64,000 nt of DNA from an uncultured Bartonella sp. (GCA_946478235.1 CAMLBF010000008.1:59767-123766), one strand, 5' to 3'. Positions 9,993 to 19,137 are shown, counted from the first letter of the stretch. Numbers and translations: made by a program. The notes: generated by a model not told the origin, from the letters alone.

Positions 9993-10566
9993 GCAAAAAA
10001 AGACTTTCCGTTGGCCTGTTATGATTGCGTTATTCGGGCCATTTATCCTGTTTGTGGTATTGGTCGTCATTATGCTTGGACATATGGAAACGACAGATCC
10101 TAATACTGCAAATCTGGTACCCAATGCCTTGGCTGGAAAACCAGTACCGGAAACGAATATGCCTTTGCTTTTTGCAAAAGGTGAATTTGATCCCAAAAAC
10201 TTTCGTGGTCGTGTGACCCTTGTTAATTTTTGGGGCTCATGGTGTCCGCCGTGCCGCGATGAACACCCGACCCTTATGCAAATCAGCCAAGATAAACGCT
10301 TTGATCTGGTCGGTGTCAATTATAAGGACAAGCAGGAAAACGCCGAACGTTTTCTTGCCAATTTTGGTGATCCCTTCAAAGTTATCGGTTTTGATCCAGC
10401 AGGACGTGCAGCCATTGACTGGGGCGTTTATGGCCCTCCAGAAACCTTTTTGCTAAGCAAGGATGGCATTATACTTTATAAGCATATTGGCCCTCTTACA
10501 CCGCAGATTTACAGCAATGAACTTCTGCCACAAATTGAAAAGGCGCTGCAAGATAACAAGGGCTGA
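9985..10566 (+). CDS. ccmG: thiol:disulfide interchange protein CcmG/DsbE
   Basis: CcmG is a membrane-tethered thioredoxin-like reductant that keeps apocytochrome c cysteines reduced for heme attachment. The 193-residue protein has an N-terminal anchor (residues 12-32) and a periplasmic thioredoxin fold. The redox motif is WCPPC in NFWGSWCPPCRDEHPTLM. The conserved GVYGPPETFLL near residue 150 is the CcmG-specific loop containing the cis-proline region. It is the last gene of the operon and is followed by a strong terminator at 10669-10697. Confidence 0.95.
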   Translation: MAEQKKTFRWPVMIALFGPFILFVVLVVIMLGHMETTDPNTANLVPNALAGKPVPETNMPLLFAKGEFDPKNFRGRVTLVNFWGSWCPPCRDEHPTLMQISQDKRFDLVGVNYKDKQENAERFLANFGDPFKVIGFDPAGRAAIDWGVYGPPETFLLSKDGIILYKHIGPLTPQIYSNELLPQIEKALQDNKG

Positions 10567-10668
10567 GTGCTTAAACATAACATAATGCAAAAGCTCAAAA
10601 ATTGTCTTTGAAACAAGCCTGTCAAATGTTGGCTGGAATTTTCCTAAGGGAAGATTTTTAAAAATTAT

Positions 10669-10697
10669 AAAACCGGCAATTCAATTTGCCGGTTTTT
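10669..10697 (+). terminator. rho-independent terminator after ccmG
   Basis: Arms AAAACCGGCAA (10669-10679) and TTGCCGGTTTT (10686-10696) form a perfect 11-bp stem with a 6-base loop and a T run. The symmetry means it could also stop the converging minus-strand transcript ending at 10747. Confidence 0.88.
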
Positions 10698-10746
10698 GCA
10701 TATTAGACTGACAGATGTTTTCCGATATTACACGGGTGGATAAAGG

Positions 10747-12225
10747 TTATTCCCGCTCGAGGCGATCAATAAACCATCGCGTAAGATTGAGCCAAACTTC
10801 ATCTTTTTCTGCGGCGTCTTCTACGCCATGTTCAACATTGGGATTATCATTAACCTCGATAACCACAACGCCATCATCTGTTTCCTTTAGGTCTACACCA
10901 TAAAGTCCATCACCAATACAGCGCGCAGCCTTTAAGCCAATCTCCATCACGGCAGGCGGAGCATCTGCAATTGCATAGGTCTTGAAGCCACCTTCTAAAG
11001 GTTCTCCACCATTTGGATCATGTTTGATAATCTGCCAATGGTGCGGTGCCATTTCATATTGGCAAACAAATAATGGCTTTCCACCAAGCACACCCACGCG
11101 CCAATCAAATTTGGTTGGCAAATATTTTTGAGCCAAAAGAAGGTCGCTATCCTTGAGCCATTCATGCGCCAAGCGATGTAGCTCGTCCATAGAGGCTACC
11201 CGTTTCACACCTCTTGAAAAGGATGAATCTGGTATTTTCAATACCATTGGAAAACCAAGATAGTCGGCAGCTTTAACAAGGTCTTCATTGCTGGCTATCA
11301 TAACGGTCGGTGGAACAGGCACGCCATTTGCACGCATTAATTCATCAAGATAAACCTTGTTGGTGCAGCGGATCATCGACATCGGATCGTCGATAACAGG
11401 CATATTTTCCTGTTCAGCCCGACGAGCAAAACGATATGTATGATTGGAAATATTGGTTGTTTCACGAATGAAAAGAGCATCAAAATTGGCCAATCTTGCG
11501 AGATCACGCGATCCTATTGGTTCAACTTCAACCCCAAGACGCGCGGCTATTTTTGCCCAGTGCTTCAAATCATCTACATTTGTTGGCGGCAATTCTTCAT
11601 TGGGATTGCACAAAACGGCAAATGTCCAACGCGGCGGCGTTTTATGTCGTGCTTCTTTCCACGCTCTCGTCGTATATGCCTCCATAGCCTTATAAAAGGC
11701 ATCCCGACTATTCCCTTCAAGCTTTTGCCAATTAGCAAATGTGATTTTATGGATTCGCGCCCATTCACCAGGTATTATGTGAACTTCTAAAGCAGGCGCA
11801 CGATACCAATCAAATAACAAGCGACCGAATTTTTCAAAACGATCACTTTTGCCGTCACTTGAGCTATCGGTTATTCCAAAAAACACTCTGATAATTTCAG
11901 GCGCGCGTGTAGCATCACCTTTTAAAGCTTTATTGAGGCAATCTTCCAATTCAGGAATGGATTTTTTATAAAGACGGCGTTCCGATAGATCAATCATCGT
12001 CTCGACTGAAGGCAATACCTTATGTCCTCTAGCCTCTGCCAATAAGGAACAATAATAAGCACGACTTTGATAACGATATGAGCGAGATAAATTGATTAAC
12101 CGTGGCCGTTGTCCGGCAAAAAGCGCTGGATTAGCCAAATAATCACGATGCGTCATAACTTTATGTGTTGTCGCACCATTATCAACATCAGACACCCGAC
12201 CCGCGAGGATTACACAAATAGACAT
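10747..12225 (-). CDS. RimK-related ATP-grasp ligase with RLAN domain
   Basis: This belongs to the RimK-like ATP-grasp family, which joins amino acids or peptides through an acyl-phosphate. Residues 1-150 form the RimK-like ATP-grasp N-terminal (RLAN) domain, with its hallmark RYQSRAYYCSLLAEARGHK at 51-69. The ATP-grasp core spans about 285-480. It shows the nucleotide-binding VLKIPDSSFSRGV at 328-340 and the metal-binding VIEVNDNPNVEHG at 455-467. The real substrate of RLAN proteins is not known to me. It lies 6 bp downstream of the GNAT-C39 gene on the same strand, so the two are almost certainly one operon and probably modify or process a common peptide. This is not RimK of ribosomal protein S6, which lacks the N-terminal domain. 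Confidence 0.85.
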   Translation of the reverse strand: MSICVILAGRVSDVDNGATTHKVMTHRDYLANPALFAGQRPRLINLSRSYRYQSRAYYCSLLAEARGHKVLPSVETMIDLSERRLYKKSIPELEDCLNKALKGDATRAPEIIRVFFGITDSSSDGKSDRFEKFGRLLFDWYRAPALEVHIIPGEWARIHKITFANWQKLEGNSRDAFYKAMEAYTTRAWKEARHKTPPRWTFAVLCNPNEELPPTNVDDLKHWAKIAARLGVEVEPIGSRDLARLANFDALFIRETTNISNHTYRFARRAEQENMPVIDDPMSMIRCTNKVYLDELMRANGVPVPPTVMIASNEDLVKAADYLGFPMVLKIPDSSFSRGVKRVASMDELHRLAHEWLKDSDLLLAQKYLPTKFDWRVGVLGGKPLFVCQYEMAPHHWQIIKHDPNGGEPLEGGFKTYAIADAPPAVMEIGLKAARCIGDGLYGVDLKETDDGVVVIEVNDNPNVEHGVEDAAEKDEVWLNLTRWFIDRLERE

Positions 12226-12231
12226 TTGTAG

Positions 12232-13332
12232 CTAATTTTTCTCCAATATTACGGCTGCGCGTAAACCGTCTTTTCCAAAACGCGCAATATGGTCAAATAC
12301 CTTATAATTCAACGGCAGATTTGCAGAATCAGCAATTGTTTCTCCTTCTTCTTCTTCCACCCACGGATCGTGAATTATAATGTGGCTTCCATCATCACCA
12401 TGTACCAATACCCAATGGGGAACCTTTTCTCCGAACATGTGATAGAAGCTAATTAAAACTAGGACAACGGCGCCTCTTGCCAAGGCCTGCCGAATATCAT
12501 CCAGCGTAAAGGCTGCAATACGAACAGGAATCTTTGCGGCTTCCGCCTGTTCGCGAAAATCCGTTTGCACAAGCTCCATAACTTTACGCTTTTGCGGATT
12601 ACGAACTGAATTGATAAATAAAAACTCGTCGTTTGAAACAACAATGGTGGCCTTCAAACCGTAATTATGCGCAAGAACAGCAAGACCAAACGGCTCACAG
12701 CCTCCAGGTCCCGATAGCATATAAACAGTGGTTGCCGTGCGCCAAAGCCTGAGTTCAAACACCGGATCCATACGTGATTGCGGATTAAAATATTTTAACG
12801 CCATCATCAGGCAGGCAGCACCACAGGTAAATTCTTCTGTTTGCTGGTAATAAGGCACGGATGTTTCAACTGGTATGTCACCGCGCAACGTCTTTTCATA
12901 ACGCAAAGCTGGTGCATGATCGGCATAATAATCAAGATAACGGCCAATCGGGCGATAATGAAAACGCTCATAAAGTGCGATAGCTCTTGCATTATCTTCA
13001 CGCACTTCCAGACGCATATAAACACGTCCTTTATCAAAAGCTGCCTTTTCTGCAGCTTCCAACAATTGTGAGCCAACACCTTTTATAGGCGTATCGGGTT
13101 TCACCGCCAAAGAATACAACCTTGCCAATGCTGTTCCCTTGCGAAAAAAGATCATTGCATAGCCAATGATAACGCCGTCACACTCGGCAACAACGGTATA
13201 AGCCGTTGGTCTTGTCACTAAAGTACGAAATGAACGACGTGAGATACGATCACTATTGAAACATATCTCTTCTATTTCAACCAGAGCATCAATATCCTCT
13301 GATGTCGCGCTTCTAATCAATATATTCCCCAT
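12232..13332 (-). CDS. GNAT acetyltransferase fused to C39-like cysteine peptidase
   Basis: This is a two-domain cytoplasmic protein of 366 residues. Residues 1-148 are a GNAT N-acetyltransferase with the acetyl-CoA loop IKGVGSQLL at 83-91 and the typical NARAIALYERFHY strand-helix. Residues 155-366 resemble a C39 papain-like peptidase. Cys170 in EEFTCGAACLMM, His306 in VPHWVLVHGDD and Asp322 in IIIHDPW are arranged as a plausible triad. There is no ABC transporter attached, unlike bacteriocin exporters. It starts at an ATG with GAGAG upstream and is followed after 6 bp by the RLAN/ATP-grasp ligase. An acetyltransferase, a peptidase and a ligase together suggest peptide tailoring. The substrate is unknown. 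Confidence 0.85.
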   Translation of the reverse strand: MGNILIRSATSEDIDALVEIEEICFNSDRISRRSFRTLVTRPTAYTVVAECDGVIIGYAMIFFRKGTALARLYSLAVKPDTPIKGVGSQLLEAAEKAAFDKGRVYMRLEVREDNARAIALYERFHYRPIGRYLDYYADHAPALRYEKTLRGDIPVETSVPYYQQTEEFTCGAACLMMALKYFNPQSRMDPVFELRLWRTATTVYMLSGPGGCEPFGLAVLAHNYGLKATIVVSNDEFLFINSVRNPQKRKVMELVQTDFREQAEAAKIPVRIAAFTLDDIRQALARGAVVLVLISFYHMFGEKVPHWVLVHGDDGSHIIIHDPWVEEEEGETIADSANLPLNYKVFDHIARFGKDGLRAAVILEKN

Positions 13333-13679
13333 ATAAGTACTCTCATTTCTTCAGAAGCTTATTTCAAACCAAATTTTATCTGCTTCTTTTATAACGGTTA
13401 TACCTTCATGAATATGGGTTATTTATTTTTTTATTGTTGGATACTTTCGGTCATTATTTTTGTAACATTTGACTTCAAAAGTTACTTTATAGCGCATAAG
13501 CGTTATGCGCGTTAACCATAATAAATATCTAACTAATTGTTTTTATTAATTTTATTATATTAACCATATTTCAAATCTTAATAAAGTGTTGCATTCGTGT
13601 CATTGACTGGGAACCAAAGTTAGACTTTAACCTTTTGTTAACGATCTTTATCGTGACAGGTTTGAGTTGAGTATTGAAT
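13333..13679. other. divergent intergenic region between GNAT-C39 and the BTLCP peptidase gene
   Basis: About 350 bp of strongly AT-rich sequence separates two divergent genes. No open frame of interest was found. It holds a near-palindrome at 13492-13510, and promoters in both directions must lie here. Confidence 0.6.
13492..13510. promoter_or_regulatory. 19-bp inverted repeat, candidate operator
   Basis: Arms GCGCATAA and TTATGCGC are perfectly complementary around a 3-bp centre. The GC-containing arms stand out in an otherwise AT-rich intergenic region between divergent genes. That is a usual position for a dimeric regulator's operator. The regulator is unknown. Confidence 0.45.
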
Positions 13680-14312
13680 ATGGTGTTCGCGTATAAATTG
13701 ACAGGGTTGGTTGTACTGGCATTTGTCTGTTTGACAGGCTCTGCCTTTATCTCTTTGTCAGGATCAGCCTTAGCCGCAAATGAATTTATGACGGTTACCG
13801 GTCAAACCTCTCAACCAATAGGCCATTATGAATTTTGTGAACGTTTGCCAAAAGAATGCAAAATTCGTAACGCCAATTTACAACCCATAAAACTCGACCA
13901 ATCTTCGTGGGACATTTTAATTGATGTAAACCACAGTGTTAATGCGCGTATTAGACCTGCAACCGATATGGAACTTTATGGGCGTGAAGAATATTGGACC
14001 TATCCGGTCGATGCCGGCGACTGTGAAGATTACGTGTTGGAAAAACAGCGTGAGCTTCGTGAAAAGGGCTTTCCTCTAGCCAGCCTTCTCATCACTGTTG
14101 TTCGTAAACCGGATGGTGAAGGGCATGCTGTTTTAACTGTGCGAACAGACCGCGGTGATTTTATACTCGATAATTTGCGAGATGATGTCAATAATTGGAA
14201 AGACACCGAATATACATATCTAAAACGCCAATCGACCCAAACGCCAGGACGCTGGGTCAGTATTGAACAACGTGATGATATCGTTGTCAGCTCTGTTAGC
14301 AGTGATCAGTAA
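13680..14312 (+). CDS. transglutaminase-like cysteine peptidase (BTLCP, C93 family), secreted
   Basis: BTLCPs are predicted bacterial transglutaminase-fold cysteine peptidases of proteobacteria, often exported. The 210-residue protein starts at the ATG at 13680; an upstream TTG at 13674 would add two residues. It has a signal peptide with a hydrophobic core, ending at about residue 32 (SALA-ANE). The catalytic triad is visible: Cys115 in DAGDCEDYVL, His149 in GEGHAVLTV and Asp164 in FILDN. Two further cysteines at 53 and 60 could form a disulfide. It is transcribed away from the GNAT-C39/RLAN operon. Whether they share a function is inference only. Confidence 0.88.
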   Translation: MVFAYKLTGLVVLAFVCLTGSAFISLSGSALAANEFMTVTGQTSQPIGHYEFCERLPKECKIRNANLQPIKLDQSSWDILIDVNHSVNARIRPATDMELYGREEYWTYPVDAGDCEDYVLEKQRELREKGFPLASLLITVVRKPDGEGHAVLTVRTDRGDFILDNLRDDVNNWKDTEYTYLKRQSTQTPGRWVSIEQRDDIVVSSVSSDQ

Positions 14313-14420
14313 ATTCCGTCAATTTTTACCAATCAATGTCATTTACAAATACTAATCATCGTCGTTTGCAAATAAGATAGATCTTAGAGCATCCTGTCAA
14401 AAGACGACGCATTTATTCAA

Positions 14421-15527
14421 TCAAATTGGTTCGCCTTTATAAAATAGACGTTCCAGACGAGCCACAGCTGGCGCAATATCAAAACCCTTTTGGCGCAGCC
14501 AATCATCGTCAAGATAGGTTGAACGATAGCGTTCTCCACTGTCACAAATAAGCGTTACAATGGAACCTTGTTGATGATTACGGATCATATCTGATATCAA
14601 TACGGCAGCAGCATATATGTTGGTACCGGTTGAACCACCGCAACTTTTTCCGATCAATCGGCTAATCACACGCATCGCTGCCAAACTTGCCTCATCAGGT
14701 ACCGCAATCATACGATCAATGACTTCGGGCAAAAAAGATGGCTCCACTCTGGCGCGGCCTATTCCCTCAATAACAGACTGACAATGATCAATTTCCTTAA
14801 TTGAACGATCTGCATAATAACGATGGAACACCGATCCTGAAGGATCAGCGACACAGAGTTGTGTGGCAAATTTTTTATAACGAATATATCGGCCAAGTGT
14901 TGCAGATGTTCCGCCCGTGCCTGCACTTGCAACAATCCATTCCGGTATTGGAAACGTCTCTTGTGTCATCTGACAAAAAATTGAATCTGCAATATTGTTG
15001 TTTCCTCGCCAATCGGTTGCCCGTTCAGCATAGGTAAACTGATCAATATAATAACCATCAAGCTCATCAGCCAACTTTTGGGCTACGACATAAACGGATT
15101 TCGGATCATCGACAAAATGCACCTTACCGCCATAAGCCTCAATGGCTGAAACCTTTTGTGGTGAGGTGGTGCGCGGTATTACTGTTACAAATGGAACACC
15201 GATCAATTTGGCAAAATAGGCTTCCGACACGGCGGTCGAGCCACTTGAAGCCTCAACAACCGTCGTCTTGGGACCAATTTTGCCATTGCACAAAGAATAT
15301 AGAAATAATGATCTTGCCAGCCGGTGTTTCAGGCTGCCCGTCGGATGACAGGATTCATCCTTTAAATATAAGGTGATACCACAAGGAGAAGGAAGATCAT
15401 ACCTTATCAGATGTGTATCTGCAGAACGGTTTATTTCTGCTTGAATAACATCAATTGCGCTTTGTAACCATTGGCGACTACAAAGTGTAGATGCAACAAA
15501 ACTTGATGGAATGATATGCGTTCCCAT
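14421..15527 (-). CDS. PLP-dependent cysteine synthase-like / cysteine desulfhydrase-like enzyme
   Basis: This is a fold-type II PLP enzyme of the cysteine synthase/cystathionine beta-synthase superfamily. The Schiff-base lysine is Lys67 in PTGSLKHRLA, the substrate loop is SSGSTA at 94-99, and the phosphate-binding loop is GTGGT at 203-207. At 368 residues it is longer than CysK (about 310-325) because of extensions at both ends. Its overall pattern resembles the Cds1-type cysteine desulfhydrases of actinobacteria more than a biosynthetic CysK; that comparison is from memory. It starts with ATG at 15527. The start codon lies at the edge of a perfect 11-bp inverted repeat (15526-15560) with AAGGA in the loop, suggesting control of translation. 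Confidence 0.85.
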   Translation of the reverse strand: MGTHIIPSSFVASTLCSRQWLQSAIDVIQAEINRSADTHLIRYDLPSPCGITLYLKDESCHPTGSLKHRLARSLFLYSLCNGKIGPKTTVVEASSGSTAVSEAYFAKLIGVPFVTVIPRTTSPQKVSAIEAYGGKVHFVDDPKSVYVVAQKLADELDGYYIDQFTYAERATDWRGNNNIADSIFCQMTQETFPIPEWIVASAGTGGTSATLGRYIRYKKFATQLCVADPSGSVFHRYYADRSIKEIDHCQSVIEGIGRARVEPSFLPEVIDRMIAVPDEASLAAMRVISRLIGKSCGGSTGTNIYAAAVLISDMIRNHQQGSIVTLICDSGERYRSTYLDDDWLRQKGFDIAPAVARLERLFYKGEPI

Positions 15528-15560
15528 TTTTAGGCCTTTCCTTAGTGGTGGCCTAAAAAT
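15526..15560 (-). promoter_or_regulatory. inverted repeat spanning the ribosome binding site of the cysteine synthase-like gene
   Basis: Arms at 15526-15536 and 15550-15560 are an exact 11-bp match in inverted orientation, containing the GGCC core. In the leftward mRNA, AAGGA falls in the 13-base loop and the AU of the AUG start codon is the end of the 3-prime arm. The hairpin could gate ribosome access, or the DNA repeat could be a repressor operator. Confidence 0.6.
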
Positions 15561-15570
15561 ATAAAATAAC

Positions 15571-15590
15571 TTTATCTTTTTAAAGATAAA
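15571..15590. promoter_or_regulatory. second inverted repeat upstream of the cysteine synthase-like gene
   Basis: Arms TTTATCTTT and AAAGATAAA (9 bp each) flank two central bases. It lies 11 bp upstream of the first inverted repeat, inside the only interval available for the promoter of the cysteine synthase-like gene. It could be an operator. Confidence 0.4.
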
Positions 15591-15606
15591 AACAGTCTTT
15601 TCATTC

Positions 15607-15648
15607 TAAAAAAACAGAATAAGTTGAAACATACATTTCAACTTATTC
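15607..15648 (-). terminator. rho-independent terminator after gcrA
   Basis: A perfect 13-bp stem (15617-15629 with 15636-15648) and a 6-base loop are followed on the minus strand by a T-rich run. It begins 16 bp beyond the gcrA stop codon. Confidence 0.85.
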
Positions 15649-15663
15649 ATTATTTATAGAATT

Positions 15664-16221
15664 TTATACCCTTATGCGTCTACGTTCTGAAACTGGCTGA
15701 AAAGCAAGTTTTGCATGAAATGCGCAATAAGGACCAGATTCACCTGAATCTGCACCACAAAAATAGAAATCATCCGAAAGAGGATCGCCTACTGGCCATT
15801 TGCAGGTTGTCTCACTAAGCTGCAAAAGCGTCAAATGCCGTGACATTGGAACCACAACATCAGCAGAAGGACGTTCTTCGATTTCAGAAACAGCATCAGC
15901 GACAAATTCCACCTTTAATGCTGTAGCCCCAACACTTGATGTTGAAGGGCGAGGTGTTGCAGCAGCTGGTGCTGCTGTTTGCGATGCAGCTGCACGACTT
16001 GTGCGCGCCGTTGTCGTGGTATTGGTAACAGTCTCGGTCGTTTTTTTGGTACGAGGTGTGGTCTTTGTTGTCTTGCCACGCCCCGACAGTTTTAAACGAT
16101 GAACCTTACCAATAACAGCGTTTCGGCTTACACCACCAAGCTGGGCAGCTATTTGGCTGGCACTGAGACCATCACTCCATAGCTTTTTTAAAAGTTCAAC
16201 ACGTTCATCTGTCCAGTTCAT
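15664..16221 (-). CDS. gcrA: cell cycle regulator GcrA
   Basis: GcrA is an alphaproteobacterial transcription factor that binds sigma-70 RNA polymerase and activates promoters carrying methylated GANTC sites. From the ATG at 16221, with GGAG 7 bases upstream, it begins MNWTDERVELLKKLW, the family's N-terminal helix-turn-helix (residues 1-45). A longer frame from 16257 adds 12 residues that do not belong to the family. Residues 46-100 are a low-complexity Thr/Ala linker. The C-terminal part (about 130-185) is the sigma-binding domain with conserved CKWP, FCGA and YCAFH motifs. Four GANTC sites occur upstream, suggesting methylation-linked autoregulation. Confidence 0.95.
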   Translation of the reverse strand: MNWTDERVELLKKLWSDGLSASQIAAQLGGVSRNAVIGKVHRLKLSGRGKTTKTTPRTKKTTETVTNTTTTARTSRAAASQTAAPAAATPRPSTSSVGATALKVEFVADAVSEIEERPSADVVVPMSRHLTLLQLSETTCKWPVGDPLSDDFYFCGADSGESGPYCAFHAKLAFQPVSERRRIRV

Positions 16222-16806
16222 ACCGGCACTCCGTTCTGTTGGCTCCACATTGCACATTTGTTACTGTGCAATAGGATCATTATTTCTGCCATTTGGTTCT
16301 TATTGTCGGAATCCATCAAGGCGCTAAAAAGCGCTAATAAAACAGATATGTTATGATTATCCGATCACAGATCCAAATGTATTGGTTCACCCAAAATACA
16401 ATATGCCATGACTCTCTGACAAGAGTCTGTTAACCACTATATAGGTGTTTTGAAACGTTTTCCCCAACTTGCGAATCACTTTTTTGCAAAAAAGAAAAAA
16501 CGCGTGTTCAAAATTCTCTTTTTGCAAGATAATTTTTGAATATGGTAATTAAAAGGCTTTGATTGACTTTTTTTATGACTAGAGAAATAGTGATTTTCAA
16601 CGTCAGAAACGAAGCTATAGTGAAATATGGCTGCGTTTGTGGTTTATTGTTTTTATAATAGGATCTATTCTTCAAGGGCGGCCTAACACATTATTCTATA
16701 TCACATCATCCTATAAAAGTGCTTATCTAAACTATTTATACGACATGAAATTAGCAAAATAATTACATTCATGTTGAATAATTAACTTTCAAAAAGGAGA
16801 TACAAT
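16222..16806. promoter_or_regulatory. divergent gcrA/argD intergenic region with four GANTC sites
   Basis: About 580 bp without a gene. GANTC sites occur at 16309-16313, 16410-16414, 16423-16427 and 16473-16477. The middle two form an inverted repeat (GACTCT and AGAGTC, 6-bp spacer). A 16-bp perfect palindrome of T and A runs around GC lies at 16479-16494. GANTC is the target of the CcrM methylase, which with GcrA controls cell-cycle promoters in alphaproteobacteria. All four sites are on the gcrA-proximal side. Confidence 0.6.
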
Positions 16807-18012
16807 ATGAACCCATCCTCTGCGCAACCACTGTACGACACTTTCGCACGTATTGGCTTGCGCTTTGAGCGAGGTAATGGGGCATGGCTTATCTCTGATA
16901 ATGGCGAGCAATATTTGGATTTTACCTCCGGTATAGCCGTCAATGCACTTGGGCATAATCACCCAAAATTGGTCAATGCCATCAAAACGCAAGCTGAAAA
17001 AATTTGGCACGTGTCCAACCTCTTTCAGTCGCCCGAGCAAGAAAGATTGGCAAGCCGCCTATGCGAAAACAGTTTTGCCGATAAGGTATTTTTCTGCAAT
17101 TCTGGTGCAGAAGCCCTAGAATGCGCCATAAAAACAGCGCGGCGGTTCCATTATGTCAATAATCATCCAGAACGCTATGAGATTATTACATTTGAGGGTG
17201 CTTTTCATGGCCGCACACTAGCAACACTAGCTGCAGGTGGACAAGAAAAATATCTTGCTGGATTTGGCCCCAAGGCCGAAGGCTTTGTTCAGGTTCCTTT
17301 TAATGATGAAGTTGCACTGCGCAATGCAGTAAATGAGCGCACCGCTGCTATTCTTATCGAACCGATACAAGGTGAAAGTGGTTTGCGCCCTGCCCCAAAA
17401 GAATTCATGCAGTTTTTACGCAAAATTTGTGATGAAAACGACTTGCTCTTGATCGTTGATGAAGTGCAAACCGGAATGGGAAGAACCGGCAAGTTATTTG
17501 CCTATGAATGGTCTGGAATTACACCGGATATTATGTCGCTTGCTAAAGGTTTGGGGGGCGGCTTCCCTATAGGTGCCTGTCTTGCCACAGCGGAAGCCGC
17601 AAAAGGCATGACGCCAGGCACTCATGGCTCGACATTTGGTGGCAACCTACTTGCAATGGCAGCCGCAAATGCTGTTCTTGATGTGATGCTAGAAAAAGGT
17701 TTTCTCGATCATGTCAATGCTATGGCCAATTTGTTCAAACAGGGGCTTGCATCAATTATTGATCGTTTTCCAGATGTTGTAAGCGAAATTCGTGGCATTG
17801 GTCTTTTAACCGGTGTCAAATGTGTTGTGCCCAATGGAGATGTCATCACCGCATTGCGGGAAGAAAAACTGTTAAGCGTTGGTGCTGGAAATAATGTTGT
17901 TCGATTATTGCCACCCCTTAACGTAACAGAAGAAGAAATACGTGATGGTCTTCATCGTATAGAAACTGCTATTCAAAATATTTCTAATGCCAATAAACAG
18001 AAACAGGCTTGA
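16807..18012 (+). CDS. argD: acetylornithine aminotransferase
   Basis: ArgD converts N-acetylglutamate semialdehyde to N-acetylornithine in arginine synthesis, using PLP in the cytoplasm. The 401-residue protein shows the PLP lysine Lys247 in [16 protein letters not shown], the cofactor Asp in [15 protein letters not shown], and the phosphate-binding [15 protein letters not shown]. An AGGAG box lies 7 bases before the ATG. argF follows after 4 bp, so the two form an operon. The closely related succinylornithine and GABA transaminases are less likely given argF next door. Confidence 0.95.
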   Translation: MNPSSAQPLYDTFARIGLRFERGNGAWLISDNGEQYLDFTSGIAVNALGHNHPKLVNAIKTQAEKIWHVSNLFQSPEQERLASRLCENSFADKVFFCNSGAEALECAIKTARRFHYVNNHPERYEIITFEGAFHGRTLATLAAGGQEKYLAGFGPKAEGFVQVPFNDEVALRNAVNERTAAILIEPIQGESGLRPAPKEFMQFLRKICDENDLLLIVDEVQTGMGRTGKLFAYEWSGITPDIMSLAKGLGGGFPIGACLATAEAAKGMTPGTHGSTFGGNLLAMAAANAVLDVMLEKGFLDHVNAMANLFKQGLASIIDRFPDVVSEIRGIGLLTGVKCVVPNGDVITALREEKLLSVGAGNNVVRLLPPLNVTEEEIRDGLHRIETAIQNISNANKQKQA

Positions 18013-18016
18013 TATT

Positions 18017-18934
18017 ATGACGACGAGTATTCGCCACTTTACAGATCTATCCATTTTAACTCCTGAGGCAGCCCGCGGTATTCTGGATCATGCCAAAGAA
18101 GTCAAAAAAGCATTGAAAGCAGGACATGCCGGAAAACCTCTTACAGGCAAAACCTTGGCGATGATTTTCGAAAAGCCTTCAACACGAACACGCGTTTCTT
18201 TCGATGTTGGAATGCGTCAGCTTGGTGGTGAAACAATCATGTTGACCGGTTCTGAAATGCAACTTGGGCATAGCGAAACAATTGCCGACACAGCACGTGT
18301 CCTATCCCGTTTTGTTGATATTATCATGATCCGTACAACAACGCATGACCGCATGCTGGAACTGGCAGAATATGCTACCGTGCCAGTCATTAATGCACTT
18401 ACCGATGATACACATCCATGCCAAATTCTTGCTGATATCCTGACCTTTGAGGAACATCGTGGCTCTATTGAAGGAAAAACATTTGCTTGGATGGGCGATG
18501 GTAACAATGTGCTTCATTCCATGATGGAAGCAGCAGCATTGTTTAACTTTAAAATTAAAGTTGCCACACCACAGGGCAGTGAACCACAACAAAAATATGT
18601 TGATTGGGCACGCAAACACGGTGCCGATATAGTATTGACACATGATGCGCAAGAAGCGGCTAAAGATGTTGACTGCATTGTAACCGACACATGGGTATCT
18701 ATGGGACAAGAATTTCGTGCTCGTGGACGCAACGTATTCCAACCTTATCAAGTCAATGAAGATTTAATGAAACTTGCAAAGCCTGATGCGCTTTTTATGC
18801 ATTGTCTTCCAGCGCATCGTGGTGAAGAAGTGGTAGATGCTGTTATTGATGGCCCACATTCTGTTGTCTTTGATGAAGCCGAAAACCGGTTACATGCCCA
18901 AAAAGCAGTATTGGAATGGTGCTTGCAGGCATAA
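18017..18934 (+). CDS. argF: ornithine carbamoyltransferase
   Basis: ArgF transfers the carbamoyl group to ornithine, forming citrulline. From the ATG at 18017 it is 305 residues, the usual length. The carbamoyl-phosphate loop STRTR is at 55-59, [12 protein letters not shown] follows mid-protein, and the ornithine-binding [11 protein letters not shown] lies near 261. A longer frame from 17987 overlaps argD and adds ten residues that do not match the family. The ribosome binding site is weak, consistent with coupling to argD 4 bp upstream. hslO lies downstream, the usual argD-argF-hslO order of Rhizobiales. Confidence 0.96.
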   Translation: MTTSIRHFTDLSILTPEAARGILDHAKEVKKALKAGHAGKPLTGKTLAMIFEKPSTRTRVSFDVGMRQLGGETIMLTGSEMQLGHSETIADTARVLSRFVDIIMIRTTTHDRMLELAEYATVPVINALTDDTHPCQILADILTFEEHRGSIEGKTFAWMGDGNNVLHSMMEAAALFNFKIKVATPQGSEPQQKYVDWARKHGADIVLTHDAQEAAKDVDCIVTDTWVSMGQEFRARGRNVFQPYQVNEDLMKLAKPDALFMHCLPAHRGEEVVDAVIDGPHSVVFDEAENRLHAQKAVLEWCLQA

Positions 18935-19137
18935 AATTTGTCACTATCTATAGACAATAAAAGCCAGTAACACATAGCAGTTCAGCAATTAATGAACATG
19001 AAACCTATTTGACAGGGTACTTGCTATTATATCAGGTACCTTGGCATCTTTGGTTTTGTTTCTGGCCTCAATAAAATGCCAATAATGACAATTAGGCTCA
19101 ATTGCTTTTTGTCATTATATAACGATTACAGAAAGTC

